Origin: Sulfurovum sp.
GTDB taxonomy: Bacteria > Campylobacterota > Campylobacteria > Campylobacterales > Sulfurovaceae
Direction: 5' to 3'
NCBI GenBank assembly: GCA_030622375.1
Contig: JAUXGC010000106.1
Coordinates: 1-5,079, forward strand
Length of the DNA stretch: 5,079 nt
Part shown: piece by piece, positions 1 to 4,993 of the stretch
Numbering within the stretch: the stretch's first letter is position 1
Layout of the letters: each line of letters opens with the position of its first letter
Program-made: the position numbers and the translations under genes
The notes under the pieces: model-generated
Database searches by the model: none
What the model saw: the letters and a program-made list of their open reading frames with translations, nothing else
Told to the model about the DNA's origin: nothing

Positions 1-42
1 AATTAGTAAATTGTAAAAACTTTATGCTCAAAGGCTTACAGA

Positions 43-441
43 ATGTTATTGACACGTGCAAGTGAGTATGCTCTCCTCTCTTTAGGCTCTATACGAAAAT
101 CAGATAAGCCTATAGGGGCTGAACAATTGGCAAAAGAGCTCAATATCCCCAAAAGTTTTTTAGCTAAAATTTTACAAAGCCTTGCCAAACAAGGTATTTT
201 GGAGTCACACAAAGGCGCACATGGTGGTTTTCTCCTTACACGAGATATAAATGACATTACAGTAAATAGTATTATTGTTGCGGCAGAAGGTAAACCGCCT
301 GTAGTATTTGACTGTGTCAGCTATGCACACACATGCCCAAGTGGGGTTGTAGGAACTTGTTGTATCTCACCATTTTTAGCAAATTTTCAAACCAAGATAG
401 ATGATTTTTTAAATGGTCTCACTTTGGGAGATATACTATAA
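43..441 (+). CDS. Rrf2-family transcriptional regulator, probable Fe-S sensor
   Basis: This 132-residue protein has the usual Rrf2/IscR/NsrR size and layout. An N-terminal winged helix-turn-helix comes first: residues 24-35 form the first HTH helix region, the recognition helix is about 37-47 (PKSFLAKILQSL), and the wing is at 58-68 with the family's GxxGGFLL signature. A cysteine-containing loop follows, with Cys91, Cys98, Cys106 and Cys107. In IscR and NsrR three cysteines in this place hold a [2Fe-2S] or [4Fe-4S] cluster, so cluster sensing (iron, redox, NO or O2) is a likely inference, but the signal and targets cannot be read from sequence. The spacing here (C-x6-C-x7-CC) is wider than in IscR and there is a fourth cysteine. 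The start at 43 is supported by AAAGG at 30-34, 8 nt upstream. The DHH phosphoesterase gene begins 94 bp downstream on the same strand, but co-regulation is unproven. No clear promoter is visible in bases 1-42. Other family assignments are unlikely. Confidence 0.9.
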   Translation: MLLTRASEYALLSLGSIRKSDKPIGAEQLAKELNIPKSFLAKILQSLAKQGILESHKGAHGGFLLTRDINDITVNSIIVAAEGKPPVVFDCVSYAHTCPSGVVGTCCISPFLANFQTKIDDFLNGLTLGDIL

Positions 442-484
442 ATAAAAACGATTTTTAAACAAAGCTAAAAAACTACACTCTCCA

Positions 485-510
485 TACAATTAGTCGTATT
501 TTTATATTAT
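485..510 (+). promoter_or_regulatory. Tentative promoter region for the DHH phosphoesterase gene
   Basis: The 94-bp gap after the Rrf2 gene holds two plausible -10 hexamers: TACAAT at 485-490 and TATATT at 503-508 (with overlapping TATTAT at 505-510). Neither has a TGn extension or a convincing -35. The Shine-Dalgarno AAAAAGG at 522-528 lies 7 nt before the ATG. Read-through from the Rrf2 gene is an equal possibility because no strong terminator separates the two genes. Confidence 0.25.
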
Positions 511-525
511 TAAAAATTATTAAAA
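506..525. repeat. Perfect 10-bp tandem repeat upstream of the DHH gene
   Basis: The unit ATTATTAAAA occurs twice back to back at 506-515 and 516-525, ending at the Shine-Dalgarno. The period equals about one turn of DNA, so the A/T tracts are in helical phase. This could bend DNA or form part of an upstream promoter or operator. It could also be a chance outcome of an AT-rich leader. Confidence 0.6.
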
Positions 526-535
526 AGGTACTTTT

Positions 536-1582
536 ATGCAGCAACATGTTTACCACCTCTCTCACATAGACCTTGATGGGTATGGGTGTCAATACCTATC
601 TACACAATGTTTCAAAAACATAGAATGCTACAATGCAAACTATGGTCCAGAAGTCATGGCTCGTCTTGAAGAGATAGTAAAGAAGATTGAACAAGATAAG
701 TTTTTATATGGGGAAAGTCTGGAAACACTCATACTTATAACAGATTTAAACCTTACGACAAAAGAGGGAAATCATATAGAGAGAGAGTCTATACGCATAG
801 GTGCAAAACTACAACTGCTTGACCACCATGCTACAGGCAGTGCGGCAGCTGAGCGTTTTGCTTGGTATAAACTAGACACTTCCCGCTGTGCAACACTTAT
901 CACTTATGCTTGGGTACAAGAGCATTATGCTTTTGATAAAAACAATGACTTAGCTCCTATTGTTCAGGCGATTAATGCTATTGATATCTGGGTTAGCAGT
1001 GATGCACTTTTTGAATATGGAAAAGTAATGCTTGGAATGATTTCTGGGGCAAGAGAAGTAAATCGCATACTATTTCCCAAACAAGATAGAGACTTTAAAC
1101 TTTCACTTATAGAAGCAGCAAAACAGAGAGTAGAAGATAAAAATGCTCCCATACAACTAGATGATGATTTACATCAAATCAAAAAAAGTTTTTTTAAACA
1201 AGAGAAAAATAATACAAAAGATAATCTCGTAGCTTTTTATGTGACAGACCTCTTAACCAAAGAGAAACAGCGTCTTACTATAAACTATAAAGGCTACAAG
1301 GGTATTCTAGGATACAATGTAGGAAATGTATCTATTATAGGTAATACTTGTATGTTAAACAACCCAGATTATGACTTCTATATGGATATAAATTTTAGAG
1401 GAAATTTCTCTTTGAGGAGCAATAATAAGCTAGATGTTTCACAAATGGCAGCCCACATAGGAAATGGTGGCGGACATCCAAATGCAAGTGGTGGAAAAAT
1501 GGAGGGATATAAGGACTCTTTTGTCTATGCAAATGTACGAAAACTTGTACAAGACTACATAGATAACAAATGTGAGAAGTAG
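536..1582 (+). CDS. DHH/DHHA1 phosphoesterase, NrnB-like (putative oligoribonuclease)
   Basis: This 348-residue protein shows the DHH-superfamily motifs in order. Motif I is HIDLDG (His10, Asp12, Asp14), motif II centres on Asp70 (ITDLN), and motif III is Asp96-His97-His98 (LLDHHATG). The C-terminal DHHA1 substrate-binding domain ends in GGGHPNASGG at 311-320. The acidic and histidine residues bind two metal ions, normally Mn2+, in this family. Known relatives with this build degrade 2-5 nt RNAs (NrnA/NrnB), dephosphorylate pAp, or cleave linear or cyclic dinucleotides. The early HxDLDGxGC form is closest to NrnB-type proteins as I recall them, so nanoRNA degradation is favoured. There is no signal peptide or membrane segment, so it should be cytosolic. 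RecJ is excluded by length. The ATG at 536 has AAAAAGG 7 nt upstream. The gene converges on recR with 10 bp between stop codons. Family membership is very secure; the substrate is inferred. Confidence 0.88.
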   Translation: MQQHVYHLSHIDLDGYGCQYLSTQCFKNIECYNANYGPEVMARLEEIVKKIEQDKFLYGESLETLILITDLNLTTKEGNHIERESIRIGAKLQLLDHHATGSAAAERFAWYKLDTSRCATLITYAWVQEHYAFDKNNDLAPIVQAINAIDIWVSSDALFEYGKVMLGMISGAREVNRILFPKQDRDFKLSLIEAAKQRVEDKNAPIQLDDDLHQIKKSFFKQEKNNTKDNLVAFYVTDLLTKEKQRLTINYKGYKGILGYNVGNVSIIGNTCMLNNPDYDFYMDINFRGNFSLRSNNKLDVSQMAAHIGNGGGHPNASGGKMEGYKDSFVYANVRKLVQDYIDNKCEK

Positions 1583-1622
1583 AGCCAATAGCCTATATCT
1601 TTACCCTTGCCTGCATGGCTCT
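1581..1622. other. 7-bp inverted repeat across the DHH/recR convergent junction
   Basis: AGAGCCA (1581-1587) and TGGCTCT (1616-1622) are perfect reverse complements around a 28-nt loop. They span both convergent stop codons and the end of recR. No U-tract follows on either strand, so this is a poor intrinsic terminator. It is noted because no better terminator exists between these genes. Confidence 0.3.
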
Positions 1623-2162
1623 TGAGAGAGACACCATATCTACATTCTCTAACTCTACCCCTGTAGGAATGCCTTGTGCAATTTTTGTAAATTTTACTTC
1701 AAAACCTTTCAATTTATCTTCTATATAGAGTATCATAGTATCCGTAGCTATACTTGGAGGAAATGCAAAAATAATTTCATCTACACCCCCTACTGCATAA
1801 AAAAGATGTGCCTCATCCAAATCTCTTACTTCTGAAATTACATAATATACACCATTAAACTGTCCACTCTCTTCTATGGTTAAAATATCTTTTGCACTCT
1901 GCACAATACAAAGTTTGGAGCTATCACGGTATGGATCCGAGCAGATACTGCATAATTCATCTTCACTCATATTGTGACACTTGCTGCACTTATGTATGGC
2001 ATTGACTCCTGTCTCTATAGCATGAGCTAATTTCATAGCAGCAAATCCATCTTCCATAACTGCATGATATGCTAGTCGTATGGCAGACTTTTTACCTATA
2101 GATGGCAGAGAGCCAAAGGCATCTACTAAATTTTCAAAAGCTTCTATTTTATAGCTTTTCAT
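1593..2162 (-). CDS. recR: Recombination mediator protein RecR
   Basis: RecR works with RecO (and RecF where present) to load RecA onto single-stranded DNA at gaps. It forms a ring-shaped, DNA-encircling oligomer in the cytoplasm. The 189-residue protein has the family order. A helix-hairpin-helix lies near the N terminus (LPSIGKKSAIRLAYH, 19-33). A zinc finger follows with Cys59, Cys62, Cys71 and Cys74. Next is a Toprim domain from about 83, and then the C-terminal signature IAQGIPTGVELENVD (161-175). The length is slightly below the ~200 residues of E. coli RecR. The Toprim region is altered: the usual VVE is IVQ (Gln88), and the stretch that normally reads LSPLDGIGPDD is shortened and replaced by EVRDLDEAH. 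From memory Helicobacter RecR is similarly changed, so this looks like a lineage trait and not decay. The ATG directly follows the Dabb stop codon; GAGAG inside the end of the Dabb gene can serve as ribosome binding site, suggesting translational coupling. Confidence 0.96.
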   Translation of the reverse strand: MKSYKIEAFENLVDAFGSLPSIGKKSAIRLAYHAVMEDGFAAMKLAHAIETGVNAIHKCSKCHNMSEDELCSICSDPYRDSSKLCIVQSAKDILTIEESGQFNGVYYVISEVRDLDEAHLFYAVGGVDEIIFAFPPSIATDTMILYIEDKLKGFEVKFTKIAQGIPTGVELENVDMVSLSRAMQARVKI

Positions 2163-2456
2163 TTAATCTCTCAAATAATCAGATGCCTTGGAGTACTCAG
2201 CCACACTTTTGATAAAAGTAACTACTTTTTGATGCTCAGGGTGCACATCGTACATATTTAGTCCCTCTTTACTTTCAAATGTAGCAATAATACTTAAATC
2301 CATAGCTCTATCTGCCTCTACAAAATTTATACCAACATCTATGCTTCTTAAGCTTGGTACTGCGCCCATAAGGTTTTCTAGCATCTGTTTTGCTTGAATA
2401 GTATTGGCTTTTTTATTATCTTCTTTAAATTTAAACATTACTATATGAACAAGCAT
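2163..2456 (-). CDS. Dabb (stress-responsive alpha/beta-barrel) domain protein
   Basis: This 97-residue protein consists of a single Dabb domain, a dimeric ferredoxin-like alpha/beta barrel. The evidence is the N-terminal strand HIVMFKFK (4-11), the VPSLRSIDVGINF segment (33-45), the ATFESKEGLNMY strand-helix (58-69), the hallmark YDVHPEH (69-75) and the final SDYLRD. The domain occurs in plant stress proteins, some polyketide cyclases and many bacterial proteins without a known reaction. No catalytic claim can be made here. The start is supported by AAAAGG at 2469-2464, 7 nt upstream, and by an extended -10 promoter at 2492-2484 that implies a leader of only about 20 nt. It is the first gene of a two-gene unit with recR (TAA immediately followed by ATG). 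That layout suggests shared transcription but does not show a shared function. Confidence 0.88.
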   Translation of the reverse strand: MLVHIVMFKFKEDNKKANTIQAKQMLENLMGAVPSLRSIDVGINFVEADRAMDLSIIATFESKEGLNMYDVHPEHQKVVTFIKSVAEYSKASDYLRD

Positions 2457-2483
2457 TTTTAAACCTTTTAAAATATTTTTGTG

Positions 2484-2492
2484 ATTATAGCA
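2484..2492 (-). promoter_or_regulatory. Extended -10 promoter for the Dabb-recR unit
   Basis: The minus strand reads TGCTATAAT: a perfect TATAAT (2489-2484) with a TGn extension. The expected start point is near 2477, giving a leader of about 20 nt that holds the Shine-Dalgarno at 2469-2464. No -35 consensus is present. The same 9-mer occurs in front of the HU gene at 4924-4916. Confidence 0.72.
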
Positions 2493-2498
2493 AAATTA

Positions 2499-2507
2499 TG
2501 GTAGAAT
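2499..2507 (+). promoter_or_regulatory. Extended -10 promoter for dnaJ
   Basis: TGGTAGAAT contains a TGn extension and TAGAAT (2502-2507), a 5/6 match to the -10 consensus. The start point should be near 2514, giving a leader of about 32 nt. This -10 lies where the -35 region of the opposing Dabb-recR promoter would be, and vice versa. No CIRCE element is seen. Confidence 0.65.
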
Positions 2508-2514
2508 TCGCGAA
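2507..2514. promoter_or_regulatory. TTCGCGAA palindrome at the predicted dnaJ start point
   Basis: A perfect 8-bp palindrome with a CGCG core sits in otherwise A/T-rich DNA. It overlaps the last base of the dnaJ -10 and the predicted start point, and lies in the upstream region of the opposing promoter. Its position would suit an operator acting on both promoters, but it is short and no regulator is identified. Confidence 0.3.
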
Positions 2515-2531
2515 AATTATCCCCATTTTTT

Positions 2532-2536
2532 AGGAG
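2532..2536 (+). promoter_or_regulatory. Ribosome binding site that fixes the dnaJ start
   Basis: AGGAG lies 9 nt before the ATG at 2546. A second in-frame ATG at 2555 (residue 4) would be 18 nt away, too far, so the upstream start is preferred even though many DnaJ proteins begin closer to the DYYE-like motif. Confidence 0.75.
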
Positions 2537-2545
2537 ATTGAACAT

Positions 2546-3679
2546 ATGGCAGAGATGAGTTATTATGAAGTATTGGAAGTAAGCCGAGATTGTTCTGGTG
2601 CAGAGCTTAAAAAGTCTTATAGAAAACTTGCGATGAAATACCACCCAGACAGAAACCATGACGACAAAGAGGCAGAAGATAAGTTTAAGGTAGTCAATGA
2701 AGCATATCAAGTCTTAAGCAATGAAGAGAAGAGGGGTGTCTATGACCGTTATGGAAAAGCTGGTTTAGATGGTCAAGGTATGGGTAGTGGTTTTGGTGGT
2801 GGCATGGATGACATCATGGATATATTCAACTCTATGTTTGGAGGTACGGGTGGTGGCTTTGGTAGTGGCTTCGGACATACACGTAGAGACCCTAGTCAAA
2901 AGTATGCTCTTGATTTTGAATTGGAACTCCCTTTGGCATTCCAAGAAGCAGTGTTTGGATGTGATAAAAAAATAGACATTACATTTAAAACACCTTGTGA
3001 TGACTGTAAAGGCACAGGTGCAAAAGATGCCAAACTAGAGACTTGTGACTACTGTCAGGGTCAAGGTCAGGTTCTTATGAGACAGGGAGCTATGCAGTTT
3101 GCACAAACTTGCCCAAAATGTCAAGGTGAAGGGCAAAGTATTGCACATAGATGCAATAGCTGTAGTGGAAGAGGATATCACGAAGAAGATGACACTGTTA
3201 GTATAAAAATTCCTGCAGGCGTAGATAGTGGAAACAGATTACGCGCACAAGGGTATGGGAATGAGAGTAAAAATGGCTCTAGAGGCGATCTTTACCTTAC
3301 ATTCCATGTTGAGGAAGATGAAAACTTTATACGCAATGGAAAAGATATCTATGTAGAAGTACCTATATTTTTTACACAAGCTATTTTAGGAGAGACTATT
3401 GTAATCCCGGCACTTGAAGGAGAACTGGAATTATCTCTCAAGCAGAGCACTAAAGATAAAGAGCAGTTTATCTTTGAAGGAAAGGGTGTAGAAGATGTAC
3501 ATGGAGGAAGAAGGGGTCGCCTTGTTGCACAGGTTAGGATGATTTTACCTAAAAAAATCAACAAAGAACAAAAAGAGTTACTTGAGCAGCTTCAAGAGAG
3601 TTACGGTGTAGAGAGTAAACCACATAAAAGTACTTTTGATGGAGCATTTGATAGAGTAAAAGGGTGGTTTGGAAACTAA
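2546..3679 (+). CDS. dnaJ: Chaperone protein DnaJ (Hsp40, class A)
   Basis: DnaJ binds unfolded polypeptides and delivers them to DnaK, stimulating DnaK ATP hydrolysis through its J domain; GrpE completes the cycle. The 377 residues match the normal length and order. The J domain is at about 5-70 with His33-Pro34-Asp35. A Gly/Phe-rich linker spans about 76-111. The zinc-binding region has four CxxCxGxG repeats starting at Cys151, Cys167, Cys189 and Cys203. C-terminal substrate-binding beta domains follow to about 350. All eight zinc-ligand cysteines are present, and no frameshift or truncation is seen. It stands alone here, without dnaK or grpE beside it, and is divergent from Dabb-recR. The final codons are 6 bp from the stop codon of the convergent 265-aa gene, with a shared hairpin at 3687-3708. 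Cys16 and Cys139 are additional, non-zinc cysteines. Identity is certain on motif grounds; CbpA is excluded by the zinc-binding region. Confidence 0.98.
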   Translation: MAEMSYYEVLEVSRDCSGAELKKSYRKLAMKYHPDRNHDDKEAEDKFKVVNEAYQVLSNEEKRGVYDRYGKAGLDGQGMGSGFGGGMDDIMDIFNSMFGGTGGGFGSGFGHTRRDPSQKYALDFELELPLAFQEAVFGCDKKIDITFKTPCDDCKGTGAKDAKLETCDYCQGQGQVLMRQGAMQFAQTCPKCQGEGQSIAHRCNSCSGRGYHEEDDTVSIKIPAGVDSGNRLRAQGYGNESKNGSRGDLYLTFHVEEDENFIRNGKDIYVEVPIFFTQAILGETIVIPALEGELELSLKQSTKDKEQFIFEGKGVEDVHGGRRGRLVAQVRMILPKKINKEQKELLEQLQESYGVESKPHKSTFDGAFDRVKGWFGN

Positions 3680-3685
3680 GGTCTG

Positions 3686-4483
3686 CTACTGCACCTTTTG
3701 GTGCAGTATAACTTTACTCTGTGATCTCTTGAAGTCAGGCTTATCAGTACGCATATCATAAGCAATCACATACACTTCATCTCCACTTTTTAAATAATTT
3801 TCTTCACCAAACTTGGCATAAGCAGTTGCACCTATGGAGATGAGTGCCTGTTTTGGATAATTGCATGATTTAAGGTGTGTTGCTATATTTTCTAGTGGTC
3901 CAAAATCTTTTTGGTTATTCATTTTATCAATAAGCCATATTTTTAACTTAGTATAAAAATAACTATAACCAAGCAGTGGTGCATCTACGCCATAAGAGTG
4001 TAATATACCATCACGTTTGACAAAAGAGCAGAGATGATAATTATCCATGACTCCACCCTCTTCAAATCTATCTATGGCTATCCACTTATCGCCTATACCT
4101 TTAGAGTTCACACCCCAAGACTTCTTTTCTGAAATCTTTTTAGCTCCCTCTTTGCGAATAGTACAATCATTAAAAGTAGTAAATTTTTGTGCTATCAAAT
4201 CTATCACATTTCTATTTTCATCATACACAATATTAAAAAGTACTGCTATCTCTGGTTCTACTTGTGCATTTGCTTCATACTCTGGTAGGTTTAGAGTATC
4301 TGTTCCTATAGAGTAAAGACCCAAAAATGAGTCTGAATTTGGCAGATAGAAAGGAAATATACCTTTTGGTGCATCAGGCTCAGAAGTAATAACATTTTTA
4401 AAATCTTCAAGTTCGCCAGCCTGCTCCAAATGGTGAGCAAAGTTTCCTGCTACACCCAGTCCAATAACATCTTTTAATTTCAT
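3686..4483 (-). CDS. Conserved protein, DUF5718-like, with FAH-type active-site motifs
   Basis: I recognise this 265-residue protein as similar to the uncharacterised DUF5718 family (from memory), with no assigned function. What can be seen resembles the fumarylacetoacetate hydrolase (FAH) fold. VEPEIAVLF (75-83) supplies an ExE pair (Glu76, Glu78). FNDCTIR (104-110) resembles FAH NDxSxR and gives Asp106 and Arg110. KKSW (120-123) resembles the FAH KSF lysine, 15 residues after the Asp as against 20 in FAH. LKSGDEVYV (231-239) resembles the FAH C-terminal LxPGDxV strand. In FAH enzymes the ExE and Asp bind Mg2+/Ca2+ and the Lys and Arg act at the active site, in C-C or C-O cleavage or decarboxylation of keto acids. 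A metal-dependent hydrolase or lyase is therefore my inference; the substrate is unknown. The N terminus (GLGVAGNFAHHLEQAGE, 8-24) has no signal peptide. The ATG has AAAGGA (4494-4489) 5 nt upstream. The gene appears monocistronic. Confidence 0.8.
   Translation of the reverse strand: MKLKDVIGLGVAGNFAHHLEQAGELEDFKNVITSEPDAPKGIFPFYLPNSDSFLGLYSIGTDTLNLPEYEANAQVEPEIAVLFNIVYDENRNVIDLIAQKFTTFNDCTIRKEGAKKISEKKSWGVNSKGIGDKWIAIDRFEEGGVMDNYHLCSFVKRDGILHSYGVDAPLLGYSYFYTKLKIWLIDKMNNQKDFGPLENIATHLKSCNYPKQALISIGATAYAKFGEENYLKSGDEVYVIAYDMRTDKPDFKRSQSKVILHQKVQ
3687..3708. terminator. Hairpin shared by convergent dnaJ and the 265-aa gene
   Basis: A perfect 9-bp inverted repeat, TACTGCACC (3687-3695) and GGTGCAGTA (3700-3708), encloses a 4-nt TTTT loop. 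It starts 8 nt after the dnaJ stop. The plus-strand sequence after it is T-rich but interrupted (TATAACTTTACTCT from 3707), so it is a moderate intrinsic terminator for dnaJ. The minus strand has no U-tract after it. The repeat includes the stop and the last codons of the opposing gene. Confidence 0.62.
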
Positions 4484-4524
4484 AAAATTCCTTTATGTAC
4501 TTAATACATCTTAGTATTAATAAT

Positions 4525-4530
4525 AGTATA
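4525..4530 (-). promoter_or_regulatory. Tentative -10 of the 265-aa gene
   Basis: The minus strand reads TATACT at 4530-4525, a 5/6 match, giving a start point near 4518 and a leader of about 35 nt. There is no TGn extension or -35. TAGTAT occurs twice on the plus strand here (4512-4517 and 4524-4529), so the region is repetitive and other A/T hexamers compete. Transcription continuing from HU is the alternative. Confidence 0.35.
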
Positions 4531-4559
4531 GTTTTAAATTGAGAAATATGAGAGAAAGG

Positions 4560-4586
4560 TTGCTCGCCATCCAAAAAGGATAGCAA
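4560..4586 (-). terminator. Imperfect hairpin downstream of HU, possible terminator
   Basis: On the minus strand TTGCT-ATCC (4586-4582, 4581-4578) pairs with GGAT (4572-4569) and AGCAA (4564-4560) around a TTTTT loop. An unpaired GGCG (4568-4565) forms a one-sided bulge. The stem has nine base pairs and starts 16 nt past the HU stop. The sequence after it (CCTTTCTCTC) is pyrimidine-rich but not a clean U-tract. It may end or attenuate HU transcripts, or stabilise their 3' end. Confidence 0.45.
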
Positions 4587-4602
4587 ACAGTGAAATTGAA
4601 GA

Positions 4603-4884
4603 TTAACCTGCAGCTACTACGTCTTTAAGTGCTTTACTAATTTTAAATTTTGGAGCAATATGTGCTGCCTTAGTATATGTTTTATCTGTTCCTGGAATTT
4701 TACCAGTTTTCTCAGCTACTTTGACTGTAGAAAATGTTCCAAACCCAATCAAAGAAATTGATTCTTGTTTTACAAGTGCTTCTGTTATTGAGCTAGTAAA
4801 AGCTTTTACTGCTTTCTCTGCCACTGCTTTACTACTAAATTCTCCATTTTTTTGTACTAATTCTACGAAGTCTGCTTTTGTCAT
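4603..4884 (-). CDS. hup: DNA-binding protein HU
   Basis: HU is a small nucleoid-associated protein that binds DNA as a dimer and bends or compacts it. This 93-residue form has the normal size. N-terminal helices span about 3-40 (MTKADFVELV start). The signature GFGTFSTVKV (47-56) is followed by the DNA-binding beta arm, whose tip GKIPGTDKTY (61-70) carries the intercalating Pro64. The C-terminal FKISKALKDVV (80-90) matches the family FKPGKxLK. The protein contains 15 lysines and no arginine at all, unlike the Arg-rich arm of E. coli HU. The GKxPGxxKTY arm resembles Helicobacter HU. An in-frame extension up to 5028 is rejected: it would begin inside the tRNA gene, upstream of the promoter, and a good Shine-Dalgarno precedes this ATG. 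It has its own promoter and lies between tRNA-Leu and the 265-aa gene. IHF is unlikely because the conserved arm arginines are missing. Confidence 0.95.
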   Translation of the reverse strand: MTKADFVELVQKNGEFSSKAVAEKAVKAFTSSITEALVKQESISLIGFGTFSTVKVAEKTGKIPGTDKTYTKAAHIAPKFKISKALKDVVAAG

Positions 4885-4890
4885 TTTTTT

Positions 4891-4896
4891 TCCTTT
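4891..4896 (-). promoter_or_regulatory. Ribosome binding site that fixes the HU start
   Basis: The minus strand reads AAAGGA at 4896-4891, 6 nt before the ATG at 4884, embedded in a poly-A leader. This decides for the 93-residue HU over the longer in-frame reading. Confidence 0.85.
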
Positions 4897-4915
4897 TTTA
4901 ATTATAGATGGAGCC

Positions 4916-4924
4916 ATTATAGCA
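4916..4924 (-). promoter_or_regulatory. Extended -10 promoter for HU
   Basis: TGCTATAAT on the minus strand has a perfect TATAAT at 4921-4916 with a TGn extension. The predicted start is near 4909 and the leader about 25 nt. The 9-mer is identical to the Dabb-recR promoter at 2492-2484. The upstream DNA shows periodic A/T tracts in place of a -35. Confidence 0.78.
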
Positions 4925-4925
4925 C

Positions 4926-4946
4926 AAGTTAAACTTATAAACTTAT
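4926..4946. repeat. Inverted and tandem repeats just upstream of the HU -10
   Basis: AAGTT-A-AACTT (4926-4936) is a perfect 5-bp inverted repeat with one central base. It overlaps a perfect 8-bp tandem duplication of AAACTTAT (4931-4938, 4939-4946). All of it lies in the spacer and -35 zone of the HU promoter, starting 4 bp from the -10. It could be an operator or a phased A/T promoter element; chance in AT-rich DNA is possible. Confidence 0.4.
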
Positions 4947-4993
4947 AAAATAGTAAGAAATTAAGGATAATAGTAGAAAATATTTCATAAGAA

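Noticed and set aside
443..457. TAAAAA-CGA-TTTTTA inverted repeat after the Rrf2 gene as a terminator
   Set aside because: The stem is only A-T pairs with a 3-nt loop and is not followed by a U-tract; such structures are expected by chance in AT-rich DNA.
2457..2545. CIRCE or other heat-shock operator before dnaJ
   Set aside because: No TTAGCACTC-N9-GAGTGCTAA or similar dyad is present; only the short TTCGCGAA palindrome stands out.
2468..2710. Minus-strand open frame of 80 codons with hydrophobic content
   Set aside because: It lies antisense to the dnaJ J domain and across both divergent promoters, has no recognisable domain, and would leave no room for its own promoter.
4950..4980. Similar TTTCT(T)ACTATT motifs repeated between tRNA-Leu and HU
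   Set aside because: The two copies are imperfect and A/T-rich, form no hairpin, and match no known element.
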